A stretch of DNA of 38,629 nucleotides. It comes from Chloroflexota bacterium (GTDB taxonomy: Bacteria; Chloroflexota; Limnocylindria; P2-11E). Position 1 is the first letter of the stretch. Each line of letters opens with the position of its first letter. The notes under the pieces are model-generated. The model worked only from the letters and a program-made list of their open reading frames with translations, ran no database searches and was not told where the DNA came from. The DNA lies in contig VBJD01000032.1 of the NCBI GenBank assembly GCA_005887995.1, forward strand, positions 1-38,629. Reading direction: 5' to 3'. The translations under genes were made by a program, and so were the position numbers. Shown here in pieces: positions 23,680 to 32,235 of the stretch.

Positions 23680-24561
23680 TTACACCGCCATCTTCGCTTC
23701 GATGGGCGGATGGAACTGGTACTGCTCGAGACGCGCGATCGAGTCGAGCAGCGGGCCGGGCTTCTCGCCAGCGCGCGCTCGATCGACGATCTCGTGGTAA
23801 CGCGCGACGACATCGTCGAGTGTGCGCAAGGAGGGATCGAGCGCGAGACGCGGCGAGGGATAGGGCTCGCGCTCGAGCTGCTGCCGAGCCGCGTCGAAGT
23901 GATCGCGGTACACGTGCGCGTCCGCGAGGACGTGGATGAACTCGTGCGGCACCAGGCCCGTGAACTGCGCGACGAGGTGCAGCAGCAGCGCGTACTCGGC
24001 CATATTGAACGGGACGCCGAGGAAGAGATCGCAGGAGCGCTGGTACATCATCACCGAGAGCCGTCCATCAGCCACGAAGAACTGGAAGAGCGCGTGACAT
24101 GAAGGGAGGCTTGTCTGATCGAGCTCGCCGGGGTTCCACGCGGTCACGACGTGGCGGCGGCTCTCGGGACGATCGCCGAGGTTGCGGATGACGTCGCGAA
24201 GCTGATCGACATGACGCCCGTCGGGCGCGATCCAGTCGCGCCACTGCTGACCGTAGTTGCGCCCGGCATCGCCCTCGAAGCGCGCCTTCGGCAGCCAGTA
24301 CGGCGCGTACGCGTTGCCATCCCAGATGCGCACGCCGAGCGCGTGCAGCTCGTTCACGTCGCTCGAGCCGGCGAGGAACCAGAGAAGCTCGCCGAGCACC
24401 GAGCGGAACGCGAGCCGCTTCGTCGTCACCGCCGGAAAACCCTCAGCCATGTCGAAGCGCATGACCTCGCCGAAGATCGCGCGCGTGCCGACGCCGGTCC
24501 GGTCAGCGCGGTCGACGCCGTTGTCGATTGCCTTGCGCAGGATCGCGAGGTACTGGCGCAC
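23680..24561 (-). CDS. thyA: Thymidylate synthase ThyA
   Basis: A 293-residue enzyme that methylates dUMP to dTMP using methylenetetrahydrofolate. DRTGVGTRAIFGEVMRFDM near the N-terminus (phosphate Arg), FLAGSSDVNEL, RNYGQQWRDW, the catalytic Cys155 in LPSCHALFQFFV, the dUMP-binding YQRSCDLFLGVPFNMAEYA, and ADAHVYRDH. Complete to the C-terminal IEAKMAV. GTG 24561 is four bases after the serine hydrolase stop. Followed directly by folA, the standard pairing that recycles dihydrofolate; with tdk elsewhere in the window, thymidylate supply is doubly covered. Confidence 0.96.
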   Translation of the reverse strand: MRQYLAILRKAIDNGVDRADRTGVGTRAIFGEVMRFDMAEGFPAVTTKRLAFRSVLGELLWFLAGSSDVNELHALGVRIWDGNAYAPYWLPKARFEGDAGRNYGQQWRDWIAPDGRHVDQLRDVIRNLGDRPESRRHVVTAWNPGELDQTSLPSCHALFQFFVADGRLSVMMYQRSCDLFLGVPFNMAEYALLLHLVAQFTGLVPHEFIHVLADAHVYRDHFDAARQQLEREPYPSPRLALDPSLRTLDDVVARYHEIVDRARAGEKPGPLLDSIARLEQYQFHPPIEAKMAV

Positions 24562-24565
24562 GACC

Positions 24566-25960
24566 CTAAGCCTTCGCTCGGCGGTAGACGCGTCCGCCGA
24601 CGCGCATGTAGCGCACGTCGCCGTTGTCGTGCAGGAACTCGCCCCGCGTGTCCTTCATCGGCCCGTCGAGGAGGGTGAACTGGTCCGCCGACGTGAAGGC
24701 CACACGCGATGGCGGCGGGTCCTGCGGCGGCGGGTCGTTCTTCAACTTGTTGTGCGAGTGCGACTTGTAGATGAGCCCGGTGTCGGAGACCTCGAGACGC
24801 GCGTCTGAGAGCTCAGCGGTCCAGTGCCCGGCAAGGCTCGCGTACCGGTCGCGGCCCAGTTCGATGTAGATAGGCTCGGGCTGCTCGATCCCGAGGTAGC
24901 GCTTCTGCCACCACTTCGTGACCTCGGCATGCAGGAGCGCACCGCGCACGGAGTTCGTCTCCACGGCTATCGCGGCGTTGCGCTGCGGCGCGAGCATGAG
25001 CACGCCCTGCTGTCCGATGGCGACGCCGCCGTGGTACTGCAGGCGCACGCCATGGACGTCGCGCAGGAACCACGCGATACCCACCTTGCGATCGAGGTCC
25101 GCGTTCGCTTGCGGGGTGCGCATACGCTCGAGGTTCGCCTTCGACAGCAGACGCGCGCCGTCCGGCGCGGTCCCGTCGCCGAGATGGAAGCGCGCGTAGC
25201 TCATGAGGTCCCGCACCGTCGACACGACACCGCCCACCGGCGTCGTCGCGCGCGGGAAAGCCCATGGGCGTACGACGCGCGGCTGCTCGTCGGTGATCTG
25301 GTGGCCCACGGACACGCGGTGCACGATCGCCTCGCCGGCGTTGAAGACCGAGCGCGTCATTCCAAGGGGCCCCAGCAGCAGCTCGCGCGTCGCCTGCTCG
25401 TACGTCTTGCCGGTGACCACTTCGATGATCCGCCCAAGCACCGTGAACGAGGAGTTCGAGTAGTGCCAGATCTCGCCGAGCGGCGTGATCTGCTCGAGGT
25501 CGACCATCGCGTCGACGTACCGCGCCAGGGCGTCGTCGCCGTTCCCGAAGTCGGCAAAGCAGTCGCCGAGCCATCCGCCGGTATGCGTGACGAGGTGCTT
25601 CACCGTCGCGCGTGACGCTGCGTCGGCGTCCCTCAGCGTGAACGACGGGATATACGTACGCACCGGCGCGTCGAGATCGATCTTGCCCTGCTGGACCAGC
25701 CGCATGATCACCGTCGCGGTGATCGTCTTCGTCACCGACGCGATCTGGAACAGCGTGTCGGCGTCGACCGGCAGCGGGTTCTCGACGCTCGTCACACCCC
25801 AGCCGCCGAGCTCGAGCACCTCGTCGTGCCACATGCCAACGGCGATGCCGGGCACGTGATAGCGCTCCATGCCGTCACGGATGAGGGAGTCGAGCCGGGA
25901 GTCCAACGCGAAGGATGCTATGCCGCTGCTTAGCGCGTCGCTCCCAACACCGCGAAGCAT
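24566..25960 (-). CDS. Beta-lactamase-family serine hydrolase
   Basis: A 464-residue protein of the class C beta-lactamase/esterase fold. The nucleophile motif SxxK is SVTK (Ser75-Lys78) in TLFQIASVTKTITATV. The YxN-type motif is YSN in WHYSNSSFTVLG, and the C-terminal HGG is in QYHGGVAIGQQG. A C-terminal 90-residue beta-domain follows. No signal peptide is visible, so it may be cytosolic or start elsewhere. Candidate peptidase, esterase or penicillin-recognising enzyme. ATG 25960 overlaps the FecR stop by 31 bp; a TTG at 25906 would avoid this. Neither has a Shine-Dalgarno. Confidence 0.86.
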   Translation of the reverse strand: MLRGVGSDALSSGIASFALDSRLDSLIRDGMERYHVPGIAVGMWHDEVLELGGWGVTSVENPLPVDADTLFQIASVTKTITATVIMRLVQQGKIDLDAPVRTYIPSFTLRDADAASRATVKHLVTHTGGWLGDCFADFGNGDDALARYVDAMVDLEQITPLGEIWHYSNSSFTVLGRIIEVVTGKTYEQATRELLLGPLGMTRSVFNAGEAIVHRVSVGHQITDEQPRVVRPWAFPRATTPVGGVVSTVRDLMSYARFHLGDGTAPDGARLLSKANLERMRTPQANADLDRKVGIAWFLRDVHGVRLQYHGGVAIGQQGVLMLAPQRNAAIAVETNSVRGALLHAEVTKWWQKRYLGIEQPEPIYIELGRDRYASLAGHWTAELSDARLEVSDTGLIYKSHSHNKLKNDPPPQDPPPSRVAFTSADQFTLLDGPMKDTRGEFLHDNGDVRYMRVGGRVYRRAKA

Positions 25961-27375
25961 CCATTGCGGAGCGCGACCTGACGGACCGTGAGGTTCACCG
26001 ACCCCGTCACGCTCAGCACCGTCGACTCGATCTGCGAGCGGACCTGATCGAGCACGGCGGCGGGCACCGGACCCGCGGAGAGGTTGCGCACGCGCACCGT
26101 CAGCCGACCGCCCACCTGACCAAGGCTCGCGTCACCGCCTGCCGTGAAGCTGCCGAGCGGCGTCGAGACCTGCGCGCTGAAGTGCAGACCGCCCGGGTCG
26201 ACCGTCACGATCGCACCCTGCACGGGAAGACCGGGGCTCGCCGCGAGCTGACGCGCGACCTCCGAGTTGAGCTCGGCCTGCGTCGCGATGAACGCGACGT
26301 CGGCGCTGTGGTTGGTGTTTCCGAACGCGCTCAACAGATCCGCGCGCTCCTGCAGCGTGCCGCCCGAGAAGATCCGCCCCGTGCCAAAGGCGCCGCAGAC
26401 GCTCGTGACGAGCTCAGCCTGCTCGAACGCGCCGACGGAGAGCGGCGTCCCGGCGCCGTACGCGAACGCGCCGCGCACGAGATCGCCGGCCGCGAAGTTC
26501 CGCGTGAAGGTCTGCGTCGACTCGACAGCCGTGCCGCGCAGCGCTTCGACGCGTAGCGTCGCGTTCGGGAGCGCCCCCGCGGCCGTCGTGAGGAGGGCAT
26601 ACCGCCCGGCGACCGGTTCGCGGATCGTCACGACGTTGCCGTTCACCAGGCAGCCCCGGATCTCCGCGCGATTGCCGAAGGAGCCGCACGTCGCGCCGGT
26701 CGGGCTCATGACCGCGAAGCCGAGGCCTGCCGCGGCGGTGAGCCGTAGGCCCGGACCGGGCGGGGTGGGCGTCGAGGCGTTCGGGGCGGGTTGGTTCTGA
26801 TCGATGGTCACCTGCGTGTTCGCGGTGACGCTCGTCTGTCCGCCGGCGTCGGCGGTCACGAGGACGTTGCCATCGTCGGTCTTGTACGTGACGGTCACGC
26901 CGCCGTCGGGGCGCCGTACGACGATCGTCTCGAACGCGGTGCCGCGTACTGTGGCCGTCGACGTCGGCGTCTTGATCTCGAACTTGGAGTCCGCCGTCTT
27001 CAGCTTCGAGACCGACGCCCAGCTGCGCCCGAGGGTCTGTTCGATCGTGAGCTGGATGCCGCCGGTGTCGAGACGGTTGAGCGTCGTGACCTTCACCATC
27101 GAGCCGGTCTCGACGGTGAGCGTCGAACCGTCGAAGAACGTGAGGACGGCACGTCCGTTCTCGGAGCTCTTCACCACGTCACCCGATGCGAACAGCTCGC
27201 CGTCGAGTGCTGTGGCGAAGTCGCCGGTCCCGCCGCGCTGCGCGGTGATGTCGGTGTTCAGGATCGCGAGCGTCGCCGCGACCGCGGACGAGAGGCTGGC
27301 ACCGCGCGGGTAATACAGGAACGCGGCACCGCCGACGATCACGAGGAGAACGACCAGAAGCGCGAGCTTTTTCAA
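25930..27375 (-). CDS. FecR-domain protein with N-terminal membrane anchor
   Basis: A 481-residue extracytoplasmic protein. Residues 4-22 form an anchor (LALLVVLLVIVGGAAFLYY). Residues 45-190 match the FecR fold: GELFASGDVVKSSENGRAVLTFFDGSTLTV, VSKLKTADSKFEIKTPTSTATVRGTAF, TDDGNVLVTADAGG. A Pro linker follows, then a unique 270-residue C-terminal domain containing GFAVMSPTGATCGSF and QVGGRLTVRVRNL. FecR domains sense ligands or bind glycans; no sigma factor is adjacent, so a stand-alone structural role is likely. The start is TTG 27375 with a weak purine tract; it heads a nine-gene run. Confidence 0.8.
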   Translation of the reverse strand: MKKLALLVVLLVIVGGAAFLYYPRGASLSSAVAATLAILNTDITAQRGGTGDFATALDGELFASGDVVKSSENGRAVLTFFDGSTLTVETGSMVKVTTLNRLDTGGIQLTIEQTLGRSWASVSKLKTADSKFEIKTPTSTATVRGTAFETIVVRRPDGGVTVTYKTDDGNVLVTADAGGQTSVTANTQVTIDQNQPAPNASTPTPPGPGLRLTAAAGLGFAVMSPTGATCGSFGNRAEIRGCLVNGNVVTIREPVAGRYALLTTAAGALPNATLRVEALRGTAVESTQTFTRNFAAGDLVRGAFAYGAGTPLSVGAFEQAELVTSVCGAFGTGRIFSGGTLQERADLLSAFGNTNHSADVAFIATQAELNSEVARQLAASPGLPVQGAIVTVDPGGLHFSAQVSTPLGSFTAGGDASLGQVGGRLTVRVRNLSAGPVPAAVLDQVRSQIESTVLSVTGSVNLTVRQVALRNGCFAVLGATR

Positions 27376-27446
27376 CGTTTCTTTACCAACCCGCCCGCTG
27401 GTCAGGCTAGCAGAGGGGCGCTGTCCGACCGGGTCGCACTACGGTG

Positions 27447-28004
27447 TCAGCCTGCCGCGACGGTCACCGGTTGGGCCTTTTCCCAGTCCGCGCGGAGCAC
27501 CTCGGCGATCCACTTGTCGTGCCAGCCACCCCCGCTGAAGAAGTGTTCCTTCTGTATCCCGACGGTGCGATAGCCGGCCTTCTCGAGCGCGCGGCGACTC
27601 GCGACGTTGTCGACGTAGACCTCCGTCGTGAGTTTGCGGAGGTTCAGCTCGCGGAACGCGTAACGCGTGCGCAGCTGCATCGCCTCCGAGGCGATGCCTT
27701 GACGCCAGTAGGACTTGTCGCCGATGAGGATCCCGGTCACGCCGTGGGCATCGAGCCAGTCGATCTCGTGTATGCCGATCCCGCCCACGGTCGCGCCGGC
27801 CACGTCGATGATCCACATGATGTCGTTCTTCGACTCGCCGACCTTCTTGAAGAAATCGAGCTCCTGATAGAGGGCCGCGGCGCTCCGGCGACCGAGCCAG
27901 CGCGTGACCTCCATGTCGGCGAACCATGGGACGAAGCGCGGTGGATCGCTGTCGTCCGCGGGACGCAGCGTGACACGCTCTCCCACGAGAAGTGGTCCGA
28001 ACAC
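27447..28004 (-). CDS. RimJ/RimL-type GNAT N-acetyltransferase
   Basis: A 185-residue GNAT. It begins VFGPLLVGERVTLRPADDSD, typical of the RimJ/RimL group that acetylates protein N-termini or amino sugars. The CoA-binding turn is LIGDKSYWRQGIASEAMQL; the C-terminal VYVDNVASRRALEKAGYRTVG is a strong family hallmark. GTG 28004 is chosen because the homology starts two residues later; longer frames overlap the divergent nuclease. Substrate unknown. The start is 22 bp from the divergent nuclease start. Confidence 0.85.
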   Translation of the reverse strand: MFGPLLVGERVTLRPADDSDPPRFVPWFADMEVTRWLGRRSAAALYQELDFFKKVGESKNDIMWIIDVAGATVGGIGIHEIDWLDAHGVTGILIGDKSYWRQGIASEAMQLRTRYAFRELNLRKLTTEVYVDNVASRRALEKAGYRTVGIQKEHFFSGGGWHDKWIAEVLRADWEKAQPVTVAAG

Positions 28005-28013
28005 GAGGCACGC

Positions 28014-28019
28014 AGAATA
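28014..28019 (-). promoter_or_regulatory. Candidate bidirectional -10 between GNAT and nuclease
   Basis: On the minus strand TATTCT lies 9 nt before GTG 28004. Its complement AGAATA is 7 nt before ATG 28027. The minus element fits TANNNT; the plus reading is weaker. The only AT-rich stretch in the 22 bp gap. Confidence 0.35.
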
Positions 28020-28026
28020 GCGAAAG

Positions 28027-29541
28027 ATGGAATTGCGATTCCTCGGTGCCGCGACCACTGTGACTGGGTCGCAGTTCCTCCTCACGACGAAGCGGGCAAA
28101 GATCCTCATCGACTGCGGCATGTTCCAGGGCAACCCGAACGAGATCGAACACAACCGCGCACCGCTCGCGTATGACCCGCCGACGATCGACGCAGTCCTG
28201 CTGACGCACGCGCACCTCGACCATTGCGGACTCATCCCGCGCGTCGTGAAGCAGGGCATGCACGCGCCGATCTTCGCGACGGCAGGCACGGTGGAGCTCG
28301 CGGCCGTCGTGCTGCTCGACTCGGGGAAGCTGCAGGAGGAATTCGCGGAGCGCGGCGCGCGGCGAGGTGCGCAGCGAGCCGCACGCGCGGCGTCGGGCGA
28401 TGAGGAGGAGGCCGTCGCCTCTCGCGACAACACGAACGAGGTACGCGATCCGGAGCGCGCGCTTCTCGCGCAGGGCGCGGCCGCGACGACGACGATCGAT
28501 GAGCCGCTGTACACCGCCGCGGAAGCGCAGTCCTCGCTCCGCTTCTTCCACGCGATCGGCTACGGCGCCGAGATCGAGGTCGCCGCCGGAGTGAAGGCGA
28601 CGTTCCTGGACGCGGGACACATCCTCGGGTCGGCGATGATCCGGGTCGTCGCGAATGACGGCGATGGGACGCCGGAGCGGATCATCCTGTTCTCGGGCGA
28701 CATCGGACGCCCAGGCACGCCGATCGTTCGCGATCCCACGGTGCTCACCGACGCCGATTACGTCCTTATGGAGGCGACGTACGGCGGACGCGAGCACGAT
28801 CCCCAGGAGGAGGCCGTGCGGATACTCGCCGAGACGGTGCGCGCCGTCGCGAGCGCGAAGGGCGTTCTCCTGGTGCCGTCGTTCGCGATCGGGCGCACGC
28901 AGGAGGTCGTCTTCGAGCTCGATCGGCTCCTCTCGCAGAAGCAGATCCCGAAGCTGCCGCTCTACCTCGATTCGCCGATGGCGTCGAAAGCGACCGATAT
29001 CTACAAACGCCATCGCGAGTACTTCGACGCGGAGACGCGCGCGCTGCTCGCGCGGGACGACGATCCCCTCGATTACCCGGGCGCGCAGATCACGAACGAT
29101 GCGGAGGACTCGAAGAAGATCAAGGTCGCGCCGCGGCCGTACATGATCGTCGCGTCGAACGGCATGCTCACCGGCGGGCGCGTGCTCCACCACCTGCGCA
29201 ACATCGTCGGCGACCCAGCCGCGACGCTCCTCTTTGTCGGCTACCAAGGGCAGGGCACTCTCGGCGCGCACCTGCAGGCCGGCGCGACGGAGATCCGTCT
29301 CGACGGACAGACCCATGAGGTGCGGTGCCGCGTGATGTCGATCTCGGGCTTCTCGGCGCACGCCGACGAGACCGAGCTCCTCGACTGGGTCGGTAACTTC
29401 CGACGCGGGACGCGCCGGCCGAAGCGGGTCTTCATCGTCCACGGCGACCCTCCCGCCGAGGCCGCGCTCGAGCCGAAGGTCCGGGCGCTCGGCTTCGACA
29501 CACACGTCCCCGCGTGGCGAGAGACAGTGACGCTCGATTAG
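28027..29541 (+). CDS. MBL-fold beta-CASP exonuclease (RNA-directed type)
   Basis: A 504-residue metallo-beta-lactamase with beta-CASP insert, like bacterial YSH1/TTHA0252 RNases. Motif 2 is THAHLDHCG with His61, His63, Asp65 and His66; later zinc ligands FLDAGHILGSA and FSGDIG. The beta-CASP helicase-like part has PSFAIGRTQE (motif A/B), PLYLDSPMASKATDIY, and SNGMLTGGRVLHHL. The C-terminal FSAHADETELLDW and VHGDP complete the fold. Between motifs 2 and 3 is a charged extension (EERGARRGAQRA and onward) of about 60 residues that is longer than in many homologues. It acts on RNA (less likely DNA). ATG 28027; convergent overlap with the TPR regulator at the 3' end. Confidence 0.92.
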   Translation: MELRFLGAATTVTGSQFLLTTKRAKILIDCGMFQGNPNEIEHNRAPLAYDPPTIDAVLLTHAHLDHCGLIPRVVKQGMHAPIFATAGTVELAAVVLLDSGKLQEEFAERGARRGAQRAARAASGDEEEAVASRDNTNEVRDPERALLAQGAAATTTIDEPLYTAAEAQSSLRFFHAIGYGAEIEVAAGVKATFLDAGHILGSAMIRVVANDGDGTPERIILFSGDIGRPGTPIVRDPTVLTDADYVLMEATYGGREHDPQEEAVRILAETVRAVASAKGVLLVPSFAIGRTQEVVFELDRLLSQKQIPKLPLYLDSPMASKATDIYKRHREYFDAETRALLARDDDPLDYPGAQITNDAEDSKKIKVAPRPYMIVASNGMLTGGRVLHHLRNIVGDPAATLLFVGYQGQGTLGAHLQAGATEIRLDGQTHEVRCRVMSISGFSAHADETELLDWVGNFRRGTRRPKRVFIVHGDPPAEAALEPKVRALGFDTHVPAWRETVTLD

Positions 29542-31058
29542 GGCGCGACGAGACCCGGACGCCGGGAGAGCGCCGCCTCGAGCAGCACCTCGTCGCCTCG
29601 CTTCTCGACGACGTCGAGCTTCGCGCGGATCCGAGTGAGGTGCACGCGCAGCGTGTTTGGCGAGACCCCGAGCCGCTGCGCGAGCGAGTCGCGGTCAAGA
29701 CGCTTACCGTCGCGGGAGAGCTGCTCCATCTCGCGCAGGATCCCGATCTCCCGCCAGGTGAGGCCCATCGCGCGCAGACCGAACGTGGCCTCGTCGAGCG
29801 CCGAGGCGCCCGCACCTTCGCCAGCGTCGGCCTTCGCGCGCTGCTGTGCGGCTTCGGCGCGCGCCCGGATCGCACGGCCGAGCGCCTTCGCCTGCGGGTC
29901 ACGCTCCGCGGCGCGTCCGAGCCACGCCGCCACGTCGGGGAGGTAGTACGCGAATCCCTCGCCGCCGCGGGTGCCGATGTCGCGCACGAGCGCGGCCGCG
30001 CGCGATGTGCCGCCGCCGCGGACGATCGACTCTCGCCAGAACGCCGCGTGCACCGCGGCGCCGATCGCCCAGTGGTCCATGCCGCGTGCCTCGAACTCTC
30101 GCGTCGCCAGCTCCAGCATGCGGACGCCCCTCCGCGGATCGCCCTTCTTCGCGGTGACGATCGCGCGCACGAAGTCGCGGAACTGCTCGTCCTCGGGCAG
30201 CCCCTTCCCGGCGCGCGTCAGGATGAGGTCGGCGACCTCAGCCTCGTTGCGCAGCAGCGCGATGTGGCCGTGATCCTCCGCTGCTCCGGTCGCGCTCTGT
30301 TTCGCGAGGCGCTCACCTTCCGTGAGCTCGCCGCGCTCGAGCTTCGCGCGTGCGAGACAGAGCAGCGTGTGCCGCCAGACCGACGATCCGTATTGACGGA
30401 GCTCGGCCTCGGCCTTGGTGAACGCGTCGACGGCGCCGTCGAGTCGTCCGCCGAACCAGTCCACGAACCCGACCGTGTACGTTGCCCACGCGGCCTCGGC
30501 CGGATCCGAGAGGCGCGCGGCGTGTTTGACGGTCTGCTCGGCGGCGGCGCGGGCCCCGATGTAGTCGCCCGCGTGCGACAGCAGGTGCGCCAGCTGCCGC
30601 TGCACGCGCGTCGTCACGAGGTCGCGGCCGCGGCCTTTCGGCGCGACCTGCAGCGCGTCCTCGGACTGGCGCGCGTGCATCAGCGCCTGACTGATGAGAT
30701 TCGACGCGGTGTCGACGATGGAACAGCCGAGGTGCCACTCGGCAAAGATCAGCGGATCGCCCGCGGCCGGCTGCTGCGCCATTGCCCGATACCGCTCGAA
30801 GTCCTCGCGCCGGACAAGGTAATAGGAGAGATGCATGAGGTCGACAGCGACGCGCGCCTGCATGAGCGCGTCCTTCACCAGCGGCAGGACCGCGGTGAGC
30901 TCGGCCCACGCGATGTCGAACGACTCGAGGTACTTGAGACATCGCGCCCGCAGGAGGCGACGCTCGAGCGTCTGTCGTCCAGCGGTCAGCTCCGGCAGGA
31001 GGCGTTCGGCGTCGGCGCGCGAGAGCGGCGCGAGGGCCTGCCCTCGGATGTCCTCCAC
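29538..31058 (-). CDS. TPR-containing transcriptional regulator with C-terminal HTH
   Basis: A 506-residue protein. Residues 1-400 are helical repeats: RARCLKYLESFDIAWAELTAVL, AEWHLGCSIVDTASNLISQAL, LSHAGDYIGARAAAEQTVKHA, VGFVDWFGGRLDGAVDAFTKAEAELR. The last 80 residues hold a helix-turn-helix: LTWREIGILREMEQL, then LAQRLGVSPNTLRVHLTRIRAKL (a LuxR/MarR-like recognition helix). This plan (repeats then HTH) resembles LuxR-type ATP-independent or MalT-derived regulators without the ATPase. It may sense a metabolite or partner through the repeats. GTG 31058 has TAATAC 6 nt upstream. The target is unknown. Confidence 0.8.
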   Translation of the reverse strand: MEDIRGQALAPLSRADAERLLPELTAGRQTLERRLLRARCLKYLESFDIAWAELTAVLPLVKDALMQARVAVDLMHLSYYLVRREDFERYRAMAQQPAAGDPLIFAEWHLGCSIVDTASNLISQALMHARQSEDALQVAPKGRGRDLVTTRVQRQLAHLLSHAGDYIGARAAAEQTVKHAARLSDPAEAAWATYTVGFVDWFGGRLDGAVDAFTKAEAELRQYGSSVWRHTLLCLARAKLERGELTEGERLAKQSATGAAEDHGHIALLRNEAEVADLILTRAGKGLPEDEQFRDFVRAIVTAKKGDPRRGVRMLELATREFEARGMDHWAIGAAVHAAFWRESIVRGGGTSRAAALVRDIGTRGGEGFAYYLPDVAAWLGRAAERDPQAKALGRAIRARAEAAQQRAKADAGEGAGASALDEATFGLRAMGLTWREIGILREMEQLSRDGKRLDRDSLAQRLGVSPNTLRVHLTRIRAKLDVVEKRGDEVLLEAALSRRPGLVAP

Positions 31059-31064
31059 AACTAC

Positions 31065-31070
31065 GTATTA
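31065..31070 (-). promoter_or_regulatory. Candidate -10 TAATAC for the TPR-HTH regulator
   Basis: TAATAC on the minus strand is 6 nt before GTG 31058; no Shine-Dalgarno. AT-rich 49 bp gap with the DinB stop upstream. Confidence 0.3.
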
Positions 31071-31107
31071 CGGCATAGATACGAGTTGCGTTCTGCGCAG
31101 CGCGTGC

Positions 31108-31575
31108 TTAGTTGCTCGGCGGGAATCGCTTCGCGACGTCGGTCACATGCTCGTGCGCGTGCCTCGCTTGATACGCGGCGACGTGCGCGGCGTCGACCTC
31201 GCCCCAGTCGGCGTGCACGCCGGTCCGCGCGCGATTCGCCTTGTCTGTGAGAAGACGGACCATCTCGCCGTGCGCGGCCTGGATCCGCTTGGCGAACTCC
31301 ATCGGATCTCTTTCGTTGTTGCGCCGCTGCGCGTGCACCGCGTCCTGATCGACGCTTGCCAGCGCCGGCTTCTGCTCGCGGACGATCCGCCGCACGCGCT
31401 CCGCGAAGACGTCGGCCATATCCGCGACGTGGCCGAGCACCTCGAGCGCGGTCCACTGATCGAACTTCATGGCTCGCAGCTTGTCGACGGTCGTCGTGCG
31501 GACGATGCGCGAGACGGTCGCCGCATCGTCAGCGAGCGTGAACGCCGTGTCGTCGTCGTATACCAAGCGCTCCAT
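31108..31575 (-). CDS. DinB/maltose-resistance-type four-helix protein
   Basis: A 155-residue DinB_2-like helical-bundle protein. WTALEVLGHVADMADVFAERV gives the first metal His; the C-terminal YQARHAHEHVTDV supplies two or three more, the usual trio for a divalent metal. Members include thiol-dependent transferases and many unknowns. ATG 31575 was chosen because about 45 residues precede the metal His as is usual, although this overlaps the cupredoxin 3' end by 47 bp; a TTG at 31566 or a shorter start are alternatives. Co-transcribed with the cupredoxin. Confidence 0.82.
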   Translation of the reverse strand: MERLVYDDDTAFTLADDAATVSRIVRTTTVDKLRAMKFDQWTALEVLGHVADMADVFAERVRRIVREQKPALASVDQDAVHAQRRNNERDPMEFAKRIQAAHGEMVRLLTDKANRARTGVHADWGEVDAAHVAAYQARHAHEHVTDVAKRFPPSN

Positions 31576-32155
31576 CGAGCCAACGGTAGCGCCGCAGCGA
31601 AGCGAAGACATAGCCCGCGGCGCCCGCAGCAAAGATCAGCGCGATCACGATCGGCATCTCGACGGCCGTCGCCGCGGTCGCGACGGATGGCGTGAGCGCC
31701 TTCGACGCGGCAGCCGCGATCGGCGCGGCAGGGACGTTCGCAACGGGTGGCGTCGTCAGTCCGCCATCGGCGTTCGGATTCAGGGCGACATCGCCGACGA
31801 CGACGATGCCAGCCATGCCCGGATGCACGTAGCACATGTAGGGATAGATGCCGGGCTGGGAGAAGGTCTGTGAGACGTTGGTGCCGGGATTCGTCGGCAT
31901 GCCGGGCACGCTCGCGTTCCAACCCAGGCCGTTGATCGCGTGGGGGAGGTAGTCGCCGTTGAACCATGTGACCTTCGCGCCGACCGGCGCGTGGATGATC
32001 GTCGGTATGAAGCTGCAGTTCGCAACCTTCACCTCGACGCCTTTGCCTTCGGTCGTCCCACTGGGGGGCATACAGCCACCACCCGCGGCCGCGAAACTCA
32101 GCGATCCGAGCGACAAGGCGACGAATGCGACAGCGAAGACGATCGATCGGCGCAT
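31529..32155 (-). CDS. Cupredoxin with C-terminal membrane anchor
   Basis: A 208-residue secreted blue-copper-like protein. A signal peptide (SIVFAVAFVALSLGSLSFAAA) is followed by a plastocyanin/azurin-like domain, VEVKVANCSFIPTIIHAPVGAKVTWFNGD. Copper ligands are visible: His72 in PHAING, Cys108, His111 and Met114 in YPYMCYVHPGM. After a Pro/Ala linker a transmembrane helix (PIVIALIFAAGAAGYVFAS) anchors the C-terminus, with a basic tail (RRRHGVHAR) inside. It would shuttle electrons at the outer face. Strong AGGAGG (32163-32168 complement) precedes ATG 32155. Confidence 0.88.
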   Translation of the reverse strand: MRRSIVFAVAFVALSLGSLSFAAAGGGCMPPSGTTEGKGVEVKVANCSFIPTIIHAPVGAKVTWFNGDYLPHAINGLGWNASVPGMPTNPGTNVSQTFSQPGIYPYMCYVHPGMAGIVVVGDVALNPNADGGLTTPPVANVPAAPIAAAASKALTPSVATAATAVEMPIVIALIFAAGAAGYVFASLRRYRWLDGALGIRRRHGVHAR

Positions 32156-32172
32156 GACACGCCCTCCTGTTC

Positions 32173-32189
32173 GGTCGGCCACGCCGACC
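32173..32189. repeat. 17-bp inverted repeat in the cupredoxin leader
   Basis: GGTCGGC (32173-32179) and GCCGACC (32183-32189) with a CAC centre, a few bases upstream of the Shine-Dalgarno. May be an operator or a hairpin at the 3' side of the amidohydrolase; no U-tract. Confidence 0.4.
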
Positions 32190-32235
32190 CGGCGATCTCG
32201 CTCCTCTTTACAAGCGCGCCGCGCGACGGTTCCCG

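Noticed and set aside
24813-25832. 339-residue minus frame and 263-residue plus frame
   Set aside because: Shadows of the serine hydrolase, which carries SxxK, YxN and HGG motifs.
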